Positions 14,012 through 20,962 of a stretch of DNA of 24,896 nucleotides are shown here, piece after piece. The translations under genes and the position numbers were made by a program. The notes beneath the pieces were generated by a model. The model did not search any database. It was not told where the DNA came from and saw only the letters and a program-made list of their open reading frames with translations. Numbering within the stretch: the stretch's first letter is position 1; each line of letters opens with the position of its first letter. The DNA is from a virus. The stretch covers positions 1 through 24,896 of IMG/VR virus record IMGVR_UViG_3300005099_000002; one strand, written 5' to 3'.

Positions 14012-16433
14012 TTTTGCCACCATTTTTTATTATTCCGAAGAGTTTAAGCCAACTGTAAACGGCAAAATGAGTTACACCGAGTTCGTCGGCAATTTTACGC
14101 GTACTTAAACCGCTACTATATTTTTCCCGCAAATAATCATATATATTAATGTTGTATTTTTGTTCGAGTTCAATCATGGTCTTTGTTTTTTTGATGTAGC
14201 GGCCGTCTTCGGTTAGAATCGCGTTTTTACTTATTATTGGTACGATTGTGCAGCGGCAGTTTGGATGTAAGGGTGGTACGTCTATTTGGCCGAAACGCGG
14301 CGAAATAAACTTAGCTAGCAGCGGTACTTTTTGGTTGGCCATTTCAAGGCAGTCGGGACACGTACGGTCATCGTAGGTTACAATCCACTGTTTGCCTTCG
14401 ACCACGTCTGATTTTTGGTAGCCGATTAAACGGCCCATATTCGACGCTCTTATTGTCTCGGTGCGTGCGATTCTCTCGGCTTCCCAGTCCGTTAACGTGC
14501 TAAACTCCTCTTTTATCAGCTCGCCCATTTTATCTATTGATAGGCCGGTTTGCAGGCCTTCGATTAAAACGTTTCTTATACGGTCTCTTACTTGTTCATA
14601 TTTGGATGTGGCTAAGAGCTGCGTATAGGTTTCAATGTAATGTACGGCTAACGGGTCCTCCAAGTCGAAGGTGGCCTCTAAGTTGAGTTCTTGGGCGGCT
14701 TTACGGAAACCTAGCAAAATGGCGTTTAACATGTATTTTTTAAGGAACTCTTTGAACTCTTGGGCGTGGCCGCTTAAAACCTTTTCAATAAGGTCCCGGA
14801 AAACTTTAACATCCTTTTCCAGTAGGGGTTTACCGTTAAGCTGTTTCATGGCTTCCGCGAATTTCTCGCTTTTAAGGAAATTTATGAGTTCGTTTACATG
14901 TTTTTTAAAAAGTTTTTGTAGGTCTTCGGTGAACTTTTTTTCGAAGGTTTTTAGGCCCCATATTTCCCGTGGGTCCCGTGGGTCGCTGCTTGGGTTGGGG
15001 AGTTTGTAGAATTCGTCGCGGTGTGTCACATGTGTGACATTGGTCTCGGTGTTCTCGCTCGGTATAATGGGATTATCGGTTGTTAGGGCTTTTTTATTTG
15101 CGAGTGTTATTGGCGGTATTGATGGTTGTGTTCCGGTTACGGATTCGAACGGGTAGTTTTGCGGCATAAAAAGGGGTCTGTTTCCCCATGGAACCGGGTC
15201 TAACCCCATTTCTCGGCGGACTTCGTTTATTGTTTTAAGGCCGGTTCTTATTTCACGTTCCCATATTGCTATTTGCCGTTCTTTTTCGAAACGGTCGCGG
15301 TGCGGTGCAAACTTAAACATAACGTCGTCGAAACCGAACTCCGGAATAATCTCCGTGTTAATGTGATATTCTAAAAGTCTCAGTAAGGGTCCTAGTCCTT
15401 TACGTCGGAAAACTTCGCTTTGCTCCTCGCTTGTGGCCCGGTTAACTGTCTCCGTTAATCCCAGCTCGTTCGGTGTAACTTTGAACGCGGCCATTACGAG
15501 CTTGAAATACCATCTTTGACTTTCTAAGAACTGCATTTCTTTATTTGTAAGCGTAAACTGCTGCCATTTAAAATCACGGTTAATGATAGGTAGTTTGTGG
15601 GGTTTTCCTTTTACTTCGGTTTCCCACCATCTAATAAAGTTCTCAAACTCTGTTTCACTTATGTCCAATAAAGATAGTACGCCGCTGGGTATGCTTTCGC
15701 TGAAATATTTCTCGTTCCACTCTAAGCTTTTAATTAAGGTTTTTACGACGGTTAAAATGGATTGTACAGGTGAGAAACCGTAACAAGAATAAGAACGCGG
15801 ATTTTGCATAATATAGACGATTTCTTTTTCCGTGAAAAATATCGGTTTTGATTGCGGGTTTTTAAAACTATACTGATAGTAGCCCTGTACCACGCCGTGT
15901 TCATCAACCTTTTTAAGAAATGTGGCTCCGTCTGCGGCGTAAATTTCACGTAGTTGGCTTTTTTCGTCGAAAACCTTAACGATAACACCGGCATCTATCT
16001 CCAAGATGTCTCTTACGACTTGCCGTAATATTTGTTCGAAGCTTTCATCGTTAATGTTGGGGTTTTCGAAAAACCGTTTAACTATACGGCAGTGTTCTAA
16101 AACGATGGGGTTGTTGACGTGTTTCGGGTCCTTTGGAACAATGTCCCATTCTACGCTGCAAACCTCGTCGATAAGAGTGTCGATACATATTCGGCACCAC
16201 GCGGTTTGAGCCATTTCCCGTATTTCGTAGATGTTTACTTTCCGCGGGACACCGTAAGGTGCACGCCAAAACCAGTGGGGCGTAACGGTTTTACGGTAAC
16301 TTCTTTTTTCTTTTACACCTTGATAAACCGTTATATTTTGATAGGCGGCGTCGACTACGCCCTTCTCCACCGTATCATAGGTTAATGTAGGGTTTTGTTT
16401 CGACCGTTTAAAAAACTTGAATATACGCGACAT
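13992..16433 (-). CDS. Portal protein fused to MuF-type minor head protein and HTH
   Basis: An 813-residue fusion. Residues 1-440 are a portal: PHWFWRAPYGVPRKVNIYEIREMAQTA at the start, SYSCYGFSPVQSIL near 213, and NEVRREMGLDPVPWGNRPLFMP near 400, typical of the HK97/SPP1 portal clip region. A linker (440-490) holds a palindromic repeat encoding VTHVT. Residues 495-728 are an SPP1 gp7/MuF domain, with ARTETIRASN at 656, TCPDC at 691-695 and HPNCRC ending at 728. Residues 750-803 add a helix-turn-helix (GLSTRKIADELGVTHFAVYSWLKLFGI). Portal and MuF are usually separate genes. The ATG lacks a good ribosome site but has a TATA element 22 bases upstream. Confidence 0.85.
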   Translation of the reverse strand: MSRIFKFFKRSKQNPTLTYDTVEKGVVDAAYQNITVYQGVKEKRSYRKTVTPHWFWRAPYGVPRKVNIYEIREMAQTAWCRICIDTLIDEVCSVEWDIVPKDPKHVNNPIVLEHCRIVKRFFENPNINDESFEQILRQVVRDILEIDAGVIVKVFDEKSQLREIYAADGATFLKKVDEHGVVQGYYQYSFKNPQSKPIFFTEKEIVYIMQNPRSYSCYGFSPVQSILTVVKTLIKSLEWNEKYFSESIPSGVLSLLDISETEFENFIRWWETEVKGKPHKLPIINRDFKWQQFTLTNKEMQFLESQRWYFKLVMAAFKVTPNELGLTETVNRATSEEQSEVFRRKGLGPLLRLLEYHINTEIIPEFGFDDVMFKFAPHRDRFEKERQIAIWEREIRTGLKTINEVRREMGLDPVPWGNRPLFMPQNYPFESVTGTQPSIPPITLANKKALTTDNPIIPSENTETNVTHVTHRDEFYKLPNPSSDPRDPREIWGLKTFEKKFTEDLQKLFKKHVNELINFLKSEKFAEAMKQLNGKPLLEKDVKVFRDLIEKVLSGHAQEFKEFLKKYMLNAILLGFRKAAQELNLEATFDLEDPLAVHYIETYTQLLATSKYEQVRDRIRNVLIEGLQTGLSIDKMGELIKEEFSTLTDWEAERIARTETIRASNMGRLIGYQKSDVVEGKQWIVTYDDRTCPDCLEMANQKVPLLAKFISPRFGQIDVPPLHPNCRCTIVPIISKNAILTEDGRYIKKTKTMIELEQKYNINIYDYLREKYSSGLSTRKIADELGVTHFAVYSWLKLFGIIKNGGKNGSKRT
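15025..15038. repeat. Dispersed palindrome, perfect copy (in portal gene)
   Basis: GTCACATGTGTGAC in the linker between the portal and MuF domains, read as Val-Thr-His-Val-Thr. Confidence 0.85.
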
Positions 16434-16454
16434 ATTATTTTATTCCGCATTATT

Positions 16455-16464
16455 TTTTATAAAA
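16455..16464 (-). promoter_or_regulatory. Candidate TATA box for the portal gene
   Basis: TTTTATAAAA, palindromic, lies 22 bases before the portal ATG. At this distance the transcript would begin at or near the ATG, that is leaderless, which fits the lack of a ribosome site there. Not proven; the operon is also likely read through from upstream. Confidence 0.4.
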
Positions 16465-16731
16465 TTATTGTGTCACGTTTAAATCTACAAGTTTATGTCC
16501 ACACTTAGGGCATTTACCGCCGCTACAAATTAAATCTATTAAACTTGTTTTCACGCCGCAAGCACATTTAAAATAGATGTGGCCGCTTAGTTCTGTTTTT
16601 ATTTTTTGTAAAACATTAAAGTCTAATAGGTTCGTGTTAAGCTCAGTTGTGCCGGTTCCAGTCACCGGACGAGGGATAGCAGAGGGTGGATAGTTAAAAC
16701 GGTGCTTCCAGCTTGGCACAACCATCATCAT
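16465..16731 (-). CDS. Zinc-ribbon protein upstream of portal
   Basis: An 88-residue protein with a Pro/Thr-rich N-terminus (residues 10-30) and a C-terminal zinc ribbon: CACG at 57-60 and CPKCG at 74-78. It begins with three consecutive Met codons after GGCGAT and ends 31 bases before the portal start. Terminases and packaging accessory proteins can carry such ribbons, but no family is recognised; function unknown. Confidence 0.6.
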   Translation of the reverse strand: MMMVVPSWKHRFNYPPSAIPRPVTGTGTTELNTNLLDFNVLQKIKTELSGHIYFKCACGVKTSLIDLICSGGKCPKCGHKLVDLNVTQ

Positions 16732-16741
16732 CGCCTATATT

Positions 16742-16843
16742 TTAAATCCAATTTACAATTATAATAATAATTATAATGATTATTATTGTTGCGAGCCCTG
16801 TAAATAGAATCGCGTTTCTATATGCTTGTTCCACCTTTTTCAT
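16742..16843 (-). CDS. 33-residue membrane peptide with a poly-isoleucine helix
   Basis: The peptide starts MKKVEQAYRNAILFTGLAT and continues with ten consecutive isoleucines and VNWI. The ATG at 16841-16843 has GGAGG seven bases upstream, inside the end of the RHH gene, and the stop is 10 bases before the next gene, a well-formed operon position. The A/T repeat (AATAATAA...TTATTATT) here is explained by Ile codons. A single membrane helix with basic N-terminus suggests a cytoplasmic N-end. It could be a small membrane or lysis-related peptide; function unknown. Confidence 0.6.
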   Translation of the reverse strand: MKKVEQAYRNAILFTGLATIIIIIIIIIIVNWI

Positions 16844-16845
16844 TT

Positions 16846-17103
16846 CTATGCCTCCACGTTTACACCTAAAACGGCTAACGCGTTTTTCACAATTTCAGCT
16901 CGTTCAGTGTCGCCTTCCTCTAGGAACCGTTTATAGAGTTTTTTACAGTAGTCTTGTAGGTGTTTTGGCATGGTTGATTGTTTGCCTTCTAATAGTGATT
17001 TCACTATTTCGCCGAGGGTTTTACGTTGGCCCTTTTTCTTGAGTTGAAGTTGTAGTTCTAAAAGTTTGACATGGGTATATTCGTCTACTTTTATAGTCGG
17101 CAA
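16846..17103 (-). CDS. Ribbon-helix-helix transcription regulator
   Basis: An 85-residue protein whose first 40 residues match VapB/CopG-type ribbon-helix-helix domains: strand PTIKVDEYTHVKLLELQL with T-H-x-x-L-x-x-L, a basic linker, and TLGEIVKSLLE. The C-terminal 45 residues are helical and charged. RHH dimers bind palindromic operators; a 32-bp perfect palindrome covers its own promoter (17122-17153), strongly suggesting autoregulation. The TTG start at 17101-17103 has GGTG five to eight bases upstream. As first gene of the head operon it probably controls late expression. Confidence 0.7.
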   Translation of the reverse strand: MPTIKVDEYTHVKLLELQLQLKKKGQRKTLGEIVKSLLEGKQSTMPKHLQDYCKKLYKRFLEEGDTERAEIVKNALAVLGVNVEA

Positions 17104-17121
17104 CTTTTACACCTTTATATT

Positions 17122-17153
17122 TTTATAAAAGTATACCGGTATACTTTTATAAA
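17122..17153. promoter_or_regulatory. 32-bp perfect palindrome, operator and promoter of the RHH gene
   Basis: A perfect palindrome centred on CCGG at 17136-17139, with arms TTTATAAAAGTATACC and its complement. Read on the minus strand, TTTATAAA at 17153-17146 is a TATA element placed to start transcription near 17120 and give a short leader with GGTG before the TTG at 17103. Binding of an RHH dimer here would block TATA recognition. Confidence 0.8.
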
Positions 17154-17180
17154 TTTGTATTTTTATATTTTTCTAACCGG

Positions 17181-17537
17181 CTACTTGTCTACTTGTTCAA
17201 AAAATTCTTTGGTCGGTGTAGTGTATTTTGCTTTCAGCCGTTTAACCGTGAAATAACAGTTTTTAGGCCGTTTACTGCCGTAAGGACAACGATGAGGTAT
17301 TGGGTTTGTGCCGCCGGTCCAATACGGATTTTCATCCCAATGGTTACGCCAATCACAAACATAGTAGAATTCGAGCTGGTCTATCCACACTATTTGATGG
17401 GCCTTACGCTTTTTTCCTTCCAGTTCACATAGCTCGCAGTTCTTATGTGGAAGCTGGTCGTAAGCGTACTGTTTCCAAGCCTCCCAGCAACTCAAACAAA
17501 CATCTTCTTTTTTACTCGTATTTCCACGGCTCGTCAT
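17181..17537 (-). CDS. Cys-rich hypothetical protein
   Basis: A 118-residue protein with many metal-binding candidates: CLSC at residues 14-17, CELC at 34-37, and single cysteines near 61, 84 and 94, with several histidines. An aromatic-rich centre (LEFYYVCDWRNHWDENPYWTGG) is unusual. It is the last gene of a four-gene operon and overlaps the preceding gene by 26 bases. The gene ends just before the palindromic promoter of the RHH gene. No family is recognised; at least one zinc or iron-sulfur site is likely. Confidence 0.6.
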   Translation of the reverse strand: MTSRGNTSKKEDVCLSCWEAWKQYAYDQLPHKNCELCELEGKKRKAHQIVWIDQLEFYYVCDWRNHWDENPYWTGGTNPIPHRCPYGSKRPKNCYFTVKRLKAKYTTPTKEFFEQVDK

Positions 17538-17745
17538 ATTTTTTCAACTCGTAAATGTTTTTCTCTAAGGTTAAAATTATTTCAGCTAATGTTTTTTCTT
17601 TATCTAAAAAATGGAACAAACGGTATTTACCATCTTCACAACTTACCCATGAAAGTTGTTTACGGTCGAGGTTTAAAACTTTAGCTGTTGTTTTTAGCCA
17701 CGCATCTAACCGTTTTCTTATTTGTTTTGAAAGTATTTTAGACAC
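17512..17745 (-). CDS. Hypothetical protein
   Basis: A 77-residue protein, basic in its first 20 residues (MSKILSKQIRKRLDAWLK) with an LFHFLDKEKTLAEIILTLEKNIYELKKY helical C-terminal region. GTG at 17743-17745 has GAGGAGC immediately upstream and overlaps the RHH/zinc gene by 8 bases. I recognise no family. Size and charge would suit a small nucleic-acid-associated protein, but nothing in the sequence proves it. Confidence 0.55.
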   Translation of the reverse strand: MSKILSKQIRKRLDAWLKTTAKVLNLDRKQLSWVSCEDGKYRLFHFLDKEKTLAEIILTLEKNIYELKKYDEPWKYE

Positions 17746-18118
17746 GCTCCTCGATTACTTCGAGTTTTCCGCCGCAGTACCGGCACCGCCATAACAGTTG
17801 TTGTGCGATGTTTTCCGGGTAGGTTACCCTGCACTTGGGGCAGCGGCCCCACCGGATAACCCGGGTTCCTTCAAGCCGTTTTTTCAGTTTTTTGTGTTCC
17901 GGAGTCATCATCGTGGGGATAAATACTGGCAGCGGTATTTGCGGGTTTCCGGGCCAGTGACGTTCAAGATACTCTTTGAACGCTCTTAATGCGAGTTCGC
18001 TGAAGCTTATTTGTTCCCGTTTAGCCAGTTTACGCATTTTCTCATATACGTCTCGTTCTTCTTCTATTACTTGCAGTAAAATTTGCTTAGGAACGCCTTT
18101 TTTTAAAGGTCTAGGCAT
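17738..18118 (-). CDS. RHH DNA-binding protein with C-terminal zinc ribbon
   Basis: A 126-residue protein. Residues 10-53 form an RHH-like unit (QILLQVIEEERDVYEKMRKLAKREQ then SFSELALRAFKEYLERHW); residues 88-122 carry a zinc ribbon with CPKC and CRYCGG knuckles. An RHH domain joined to a ribbon is common among archaeal and archaeal-virus regulators. GGAGGGTGA precedes the ATG. It overlaps the Cys-rich gene upstream by 16 bases and is the second gene of its operon. It is a candidate reader of the dispersed palindromes. Confidence 0.65.
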   Translation of the reverse strand: MPRPLKKGVPKQILLQVIEEERDVYEKMRKLAKREQISFSELALRAFKEYLERHWPGNPQIPLPVFIPTMMTPEHKKLKKRLEGTRVIRWGRCPKCRVTYPENIAQQLLWRCRYCGGKLEVIEERV

Positions 18119-18282
18119 TTTTCACCCTCCGAAAGTCTTTTTTCAAGAAAATAAATATAGGTTGGGCATAGCCGCCAGTACTCGTCTATTAAGGTTTCAT
18201 CGGGATACAAAATGAAGTCGCAGTACTGGCCGCTAAGCTTACATTTTTTTGTGTCGGTTAAATAGGGACATTTTTTAGACAT
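18103..18282 (-). CDS. Cys-rich micro-protein
   Basis: A 59-residue protein with cysteines at 5, 14, 21, 39 and 55; the first four (C-P-Y, C-K-L, Y-C-D, L-C-P) resemble the spaced-Cys pattern of small zinc or Fe-S proteins. ATG at 18280-18282 follows GGTGGGG. It is the first gene of an operon reading to 17181 and its promoter lies in the A/T-rich repeat region to its right. Function unknown. Confidence 0.65.
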   Translation of the reverse strand: MSKKCPYLTDTKKCKLSGQYCDFILYPDETLIDEYWRLCPTYIYFLEKRLSEGEKCLDL

Positions 18283-18400
18283 TTGTAAACCCCACCTTTG
18301 TTTCCAGTGGAACTTAACTTGGGCCTGTTTGCTAAGTTAAGTTATTAATATATATTAATAGTTAATATATATTAATGTTGAGTTTAGTTTATGGGTTTTT
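18283..18400 (-). promoter_or_regulatory. Promoter region of the 18282 operon with A/T palindromes and inverted repeat
   Basis: Two copies of the palindrome TTAATATATATTAA lie at 18345-18358 and 18362-18375, 17 bases apart; either could be the TATA box on the minus strand. Between them and the gene, AACTTAACTT at 18311-18320 and AAGTTAAGTT at 18334-18343 form a 10-bp perfect inverted repeat with a 13-base spacer, a likely operator at or near the start of transcription. Confidence 0.6.
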
Positions 18401-18545
18401 CCAGTGGATGCAGTGGAAATAAAGGGGTTATAACAGTGTTTCAGTTTTCCGACGTTAAAAAGAAAATAAAAAACCGGGTTAAGTTAAGGGTTTTCGACCT
18501 TTACTTCGTTAGGAAGTTCGCAAGACCTATACTTCCACTGGAAAA
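18301..18545. repeat. TTTCCAGTGGAA repeat cluster, candidate origin
   Basis: TTTCCAGTGGAA occurs at 18301-18312 and in inverted form at 18533-18544. Two partial copies lie back to back at 18398-18420 (TTTCCAGTGGAT then GCAGTGGAAAT). The repeats flank the A/T-rich palindromes in a gap without a convincing gene. Short repeats beside A/T-rich melting DNA are typical of replication origins, but no initiator gene is visible, so this remains a candidate. Confidence 0.4.
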
Positions 18546-18546
18546 T

Positions 18547-18560
18547 GTCACACGTGTGAC
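18547..18560. repeat. Dispersed palindrome, perfect copy (18-bp extended)
   Basis: GTCACACGTGTGAC, extended to an 18-bp perfect palindrome at 18545-18562 (ATGTCACAC/GTGTGACAT). It sits immediately after the stop of the 18562-18828 gene and beside the repeat cluster. Confidence 0.85.
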
Positions 18561-18561
18561 A

Positions 18562-18828
18562 TCACAGAAAGTGGTGCAACTTACTAACCTTAGACAACTG
18601 AAACCACGCCAACACATCTTCAACACTATTTGTTAAGAGCCGTCTAATGGCTTCGAAAAGATATTTTGCTCCTTTTGCCGGCGGCGGATAAAGCTTTTGT
18701 TCATTTTCAAAAAAGAATTTGATTAAGGTGAAAAGTTCACGGTAAGTTATTTGTTCCCAGCCGTCCGTCTTAACCAAAACAATCTTATCGTTAACGGTTT
18801 TATTTCCCGGTTTAAACTTAAACTCCAT
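18562..18828 (-). CDS. Hypothetical protein, last gene of accessory operon
   Basis: An 88-residue protein. It opens with basic beta structure (MEFKFKPGNKTVNDKIVLVKTDGWEQITYREL), then a helix FTLIKFFFENEQKL and a second helical part after a PPPAKGA turn. The ATG follows GGTGA by seven bases and lies four bases from the stop upstream. Its own stop abuts an 18-bp palindromic repeat. No family is recognised. Confidence 0.55.
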   Translation of the reverse strand: MEFKFKPGNKTVNDKIVLVKTDGWEQITYRELFTLIKFFFENEQKLYPPPAKGAKYLFEAIRRLLTNSVEDVLAWFQLSKVSKLHHFL

Positions 18829-18831
18829 TAT

Positions 18832-19149
18832 TTATTCACCTTTATAGTGCGATAAATCTACCCATGGCTGAACATAGCCACAATAAGGGCAAACCGCTAA
18901 GTCTGCGGGAATAGCAGCTTCGCATTTCGGGCAAAATTTAAACTCTTTTTTCTTTGTTTTTTCCACGTGACATACCGTGTCGTCCAACCGTCTAAGACTG
19001 TACAAATATAAGATAAACGCTAATAGCCACGTTAATTCAATGAAAGGAGTATTTACATCAAGTATGTCGCTGGGGTCCGGTATAATCGCCAATAAAAAAA
19101 TAAGAAAAATAATGAAAAACTCATGTTTTCTTAGTCTTATTTTAATCAC
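18832..19149 (-). CDS. Membrane-anchored zinc-ribbon protein
   Basis: A 105-residue protein with two hydrophobic helices at about residues 10-27 (FFIIFLIFLLAIIP) and 37-51 (IELTWLLAFILYLYS), then a soluble tail with a double CxxC ribbon, CPKC at 73-76 and CPYCG at 87-91. The short hairpin suggests the ribbon faces the cytoplasm. The GTG start overlaps the SPFH gene by 8 bases. The pair may form a membrane complex, but this is inferred from co-transcription. No family is recognised. Confidence 0.65.
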   Translation of the reverse strand: MIKIRLRKHEFFIIFLIFLLAIIPDPSDILDVNTPFIELTWLLAFILYLYSLRRLDDTVCHVEKTKKKEFKFCPKCEAAIPADLAVCPYCGYVQPWVDLSHYKGE

Positions 19150-20086
19150 CCAGCTCGTTTATTGGAATTATGTATTGGCCGTTTTCACCAACAACCATTA
19201 AAAAGATTACTTGATTGTTTGTTTCCGCTATTTTCTTTAACGCTTCCACTAAGATATATAGTTGGGCGACTTCACTCGCGTTCATGCCGCATTTTTCTGC
19301 TATAAGAGCAATAGCCTCGGCGGTTGCGTTTGCTTGTATAAGTGTGGCGTTTGCATTTGCCTGAGCGGTTATTATAACTGTGTTGGCTCGGTACATTGCC
19401 GCTATCATTTCTTGTTCCGCTGCTAACTTATCTTCAATTGCATCAATAAATTTTTGCGGCAGAGCTATCTCGCGTAAGTCTAGTTCTTCTAAGATAACCG
19501 CGTTTAACAGTGTTCTGTCGGCTGTTAACCGGTTTTCAAACTCGTTATAAAGTATGGTTCCTATTTCAGCACGTTTCTCAATCGTTTCAATAGCTGAATA
19601 ATTAGCAATAACATCTCTTACCGTTTCACGTAGAATGCTGGCTATTGTTGTCATTTTCCAATTTAACATGGGATAGTTTTTGTATAGTTCAAGTACTTTA
19701 TTCGGGTCTAGTCGCCATCGCGCCATAATGTCGACTTCCACGCTTAAACCGTCACGTGTTAAACATGGTATCGCCGGGTAGTCGCCGGTTGCGTTTCTCT
19801 CGGACCACATTTCTAAACTGTCTACTGCTACATACACATATTTTACACTGGCCCAAGGTGCTTTTTTGAAAAACAAATAAGCAGCGTAGGTTCCGTCACC
19901 AACCGCCCACATTTCTTGGCTAATCGGGTCAATAATAATAGCCGTATAACCAACCTTAACATGCACGGTTGTGCACACTATAAGTATCGGTGTCCCTATA
20001 AGTACAAAAAGTACCAGTACTGCAACCGTGCTTTTCAAAACGTTTTTTATTTTGGAACGCTTAAATATTCGTTTTTCATTCCACAT
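19142..20086 (-). CDS. SPFH/stomatin/prohibitin-family membrane protein
   Basis: A 314-residue protein with a basic N-terminus, one membrane helix at about residues 19-40, then an SPFH (band 7) domain at about 42-205: VGYTAIIIDPISQEMWAVGDG near 46, the domain-typical PAIPCLTRDGLSVEVDIMARWRLD near 102-125, and TTIASILRETVRDVIANY near 145-162. A helical Ala/Asn-rich region (EKLAAEQEMIAAMYRANTVIITAQANANAT...) follows, characteristic of prohibitin-type oligomers. Such proteins form large membrane rings. The ATG follows GGAGGTGA. Presence in a viral genome is uncommon; roles could include membrane remodelling or superinfection exclusion. Confidence 0.75.
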   Translation of the reverse strand: MWNEKRIFKRSKIKNVLKSTVAVLVLFVLIGTPILIVCTTVHVKVGYTAIIIDPISQEMWAVGDGTYAAYLFFKKAPWASVKYVYVAVDSLEMWSERNATGDYPAIPCLTRDGLSVEVDIMARWRLDPNKVLELYKNYPMLNWKMTTIASILRETVRDVIANYSAIETIEKRAEIGTILYNEFENRLTADRTLLNAVILEELDLREIALPQKFIDAIEDKLAAEQEMIAAMYRANTVIITAQANANATLIQANATAEAIALIAEKCGMNASEVAQLYILVEALKKIAETNNQVIFLMVVGENGQYIIPINELGD

Positions 20087-20093
20087 TTATTTT

Positions 20094-20558
20094 TCACCTC
20101 CCTTTAGGTTTATAATAGGGGCAGAAGTTTGGTTTTTCGGGTGCGTGGCCTTTACGGAGACAGTCTTCCAGCCACTCGCACCCGTGGCATATAAGTTTTT
20201 CACGGGGCTTTACGGACGTGTAATATTCGCCCCGCGTTATTTTTCTAACACGGTACAGGTAGCGGGCGGAAAAACTGCCGTAATATTTTTTCACTTCGTC
20301 GACCCATTCACGTACGGTTTTAAACCCGGAGTTTTCCACGTAGCTTTCCAGTTCTTCGGGTGATTCGATTTTCTTCACGAATTTAATGTAAACGTAACAT
20401 AGAAACTCTACGTATCGCCGTTTAAAGCTTCCTTTAACAGCTTTTGCTTTTCCTTCCCGCCTCGGGTAACGTAACGTGTAAACAAAACCGTGTTTAAGCA
20501 GGTGTTCCCGCGGACCCTTACTGTTAAAAAATATAACTCCGTTTTTCGGCCGCTTCAC
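20094..20558 (-). CDS. ASCH-like protein with C-terminal Cys cluster
   Basis: A 154-residue protein. The first 105 residues look like an ASCH (PUA-related) domain: IFFNSKGPREHLLKHGFVYTLRYPRREGK, a typical R-x-P after the conserved turn, then central strands and the region SPEELESYVENSGFKTVREW common in archaeal members. The tail holds CHGCEWLEDC and a final CPYY, four cysteines that could bind zinc or an iron-sulfur cluster. GTG at 20556-20558 overlaps the preceding stop as GTGA with GAGGTGA upstream. RNA or nucleotide binding is inferred from the fold. Confidence 0.5.
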   Translation of the reverse strand: MKRPKNGVIFFNSKGPREHLLKHGFVYTLRYPRREGKAKAVKGSFKRRYVEFLCYVYIKFVKKIESPEELESYVENSGFKTVREWVDEVKKYYGSFSARYLYRVRKITRGEYYTSVKPREKLICHGCEWLEDCLRKGHAPEKPNFCPYYKPKGR

Positions 20559-20962
20559 CTGCTCTCACCTCTACTTTTTTCGCGGACCCACATTCGACGA
20601 GCTGAAACCCATTTAAACCCGATTTTCCTAAGTTTTTCGTTTATGTTGTTCCATGCGTCGCGGCCCAGCCAGCCGCTCGGTATAATTATGTCTTTGTTTT
20701 CCGTAGACGTGAAGGAAACTTTACGTCGCTCTTCCGCTGAAAGAACGCTCTTAGGACACACGGTTAGAGTGGGTTGTTCTACTGGTTTTTCCGGCGGCCC
20801 GAAAAGACTAAGCTTTAAAATCATTTTCATGGTTGCAAGCACAGCTATACGGTGCTCCCTCTTGTCTTCTTCTTTGAGGTTAGGGAACCATTTATCTACG
20901 AGTTCAACCGCCAAACTATGGATGGCTTCCATTTTTTCTTTTTCGTTTATTTTTCCCACCAC
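20555..20962 (-). CDS. Hypothetical protein
   Basis: A 135-residue protein with a helical N-terminal half (residues 1-50) and a distinct C-terminal module starting IPSGWLGRDAWNNINEKLRKIGFKW and ending RRMWVREKSRGESR, a W-x-x-I-x-x-x-L-x-x-x-G-F-x-W pattern I have seen as a small DNA-interaction module in archaeal proteins but cannot name. Starts at GTG 20960-20962 overlapping the DUF5131-like gene by 16 bases. Function unknown. Confidence 0.55.
   Translation of the reverse strand: MVGKINEKEKMEAIHSLAVELVDKWFPNLKEEDKREHRIAVLATMKMILKLSLFGPPEKPVEQPTLTVCPKSVLSAEERRKVSFTSTENKDIIIPSGWLGRDAWNNINEKLRKIGFKWVSARRMWVREKSRGESR

Noticed and set aside
16763-16790. A/T-rich inverted repeat AATAATAA...TTATTATT as an operator
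   Set aside because: It is fully accounted for by the isoleucine codons of the 33-residue peptide gene and sits within its coding region.
18391-18636. Plus-strand frame of 81 codons in the candidate origin gap
   Set aside because: It overlaps the end of a well-supported minus gene by 75 bases, has no GGTGA or GGAGG site before its ATG, and the nearest TATA-like sequence sits too close to the ATG for an archaeal start. A GTG start at 18436 is also weak.
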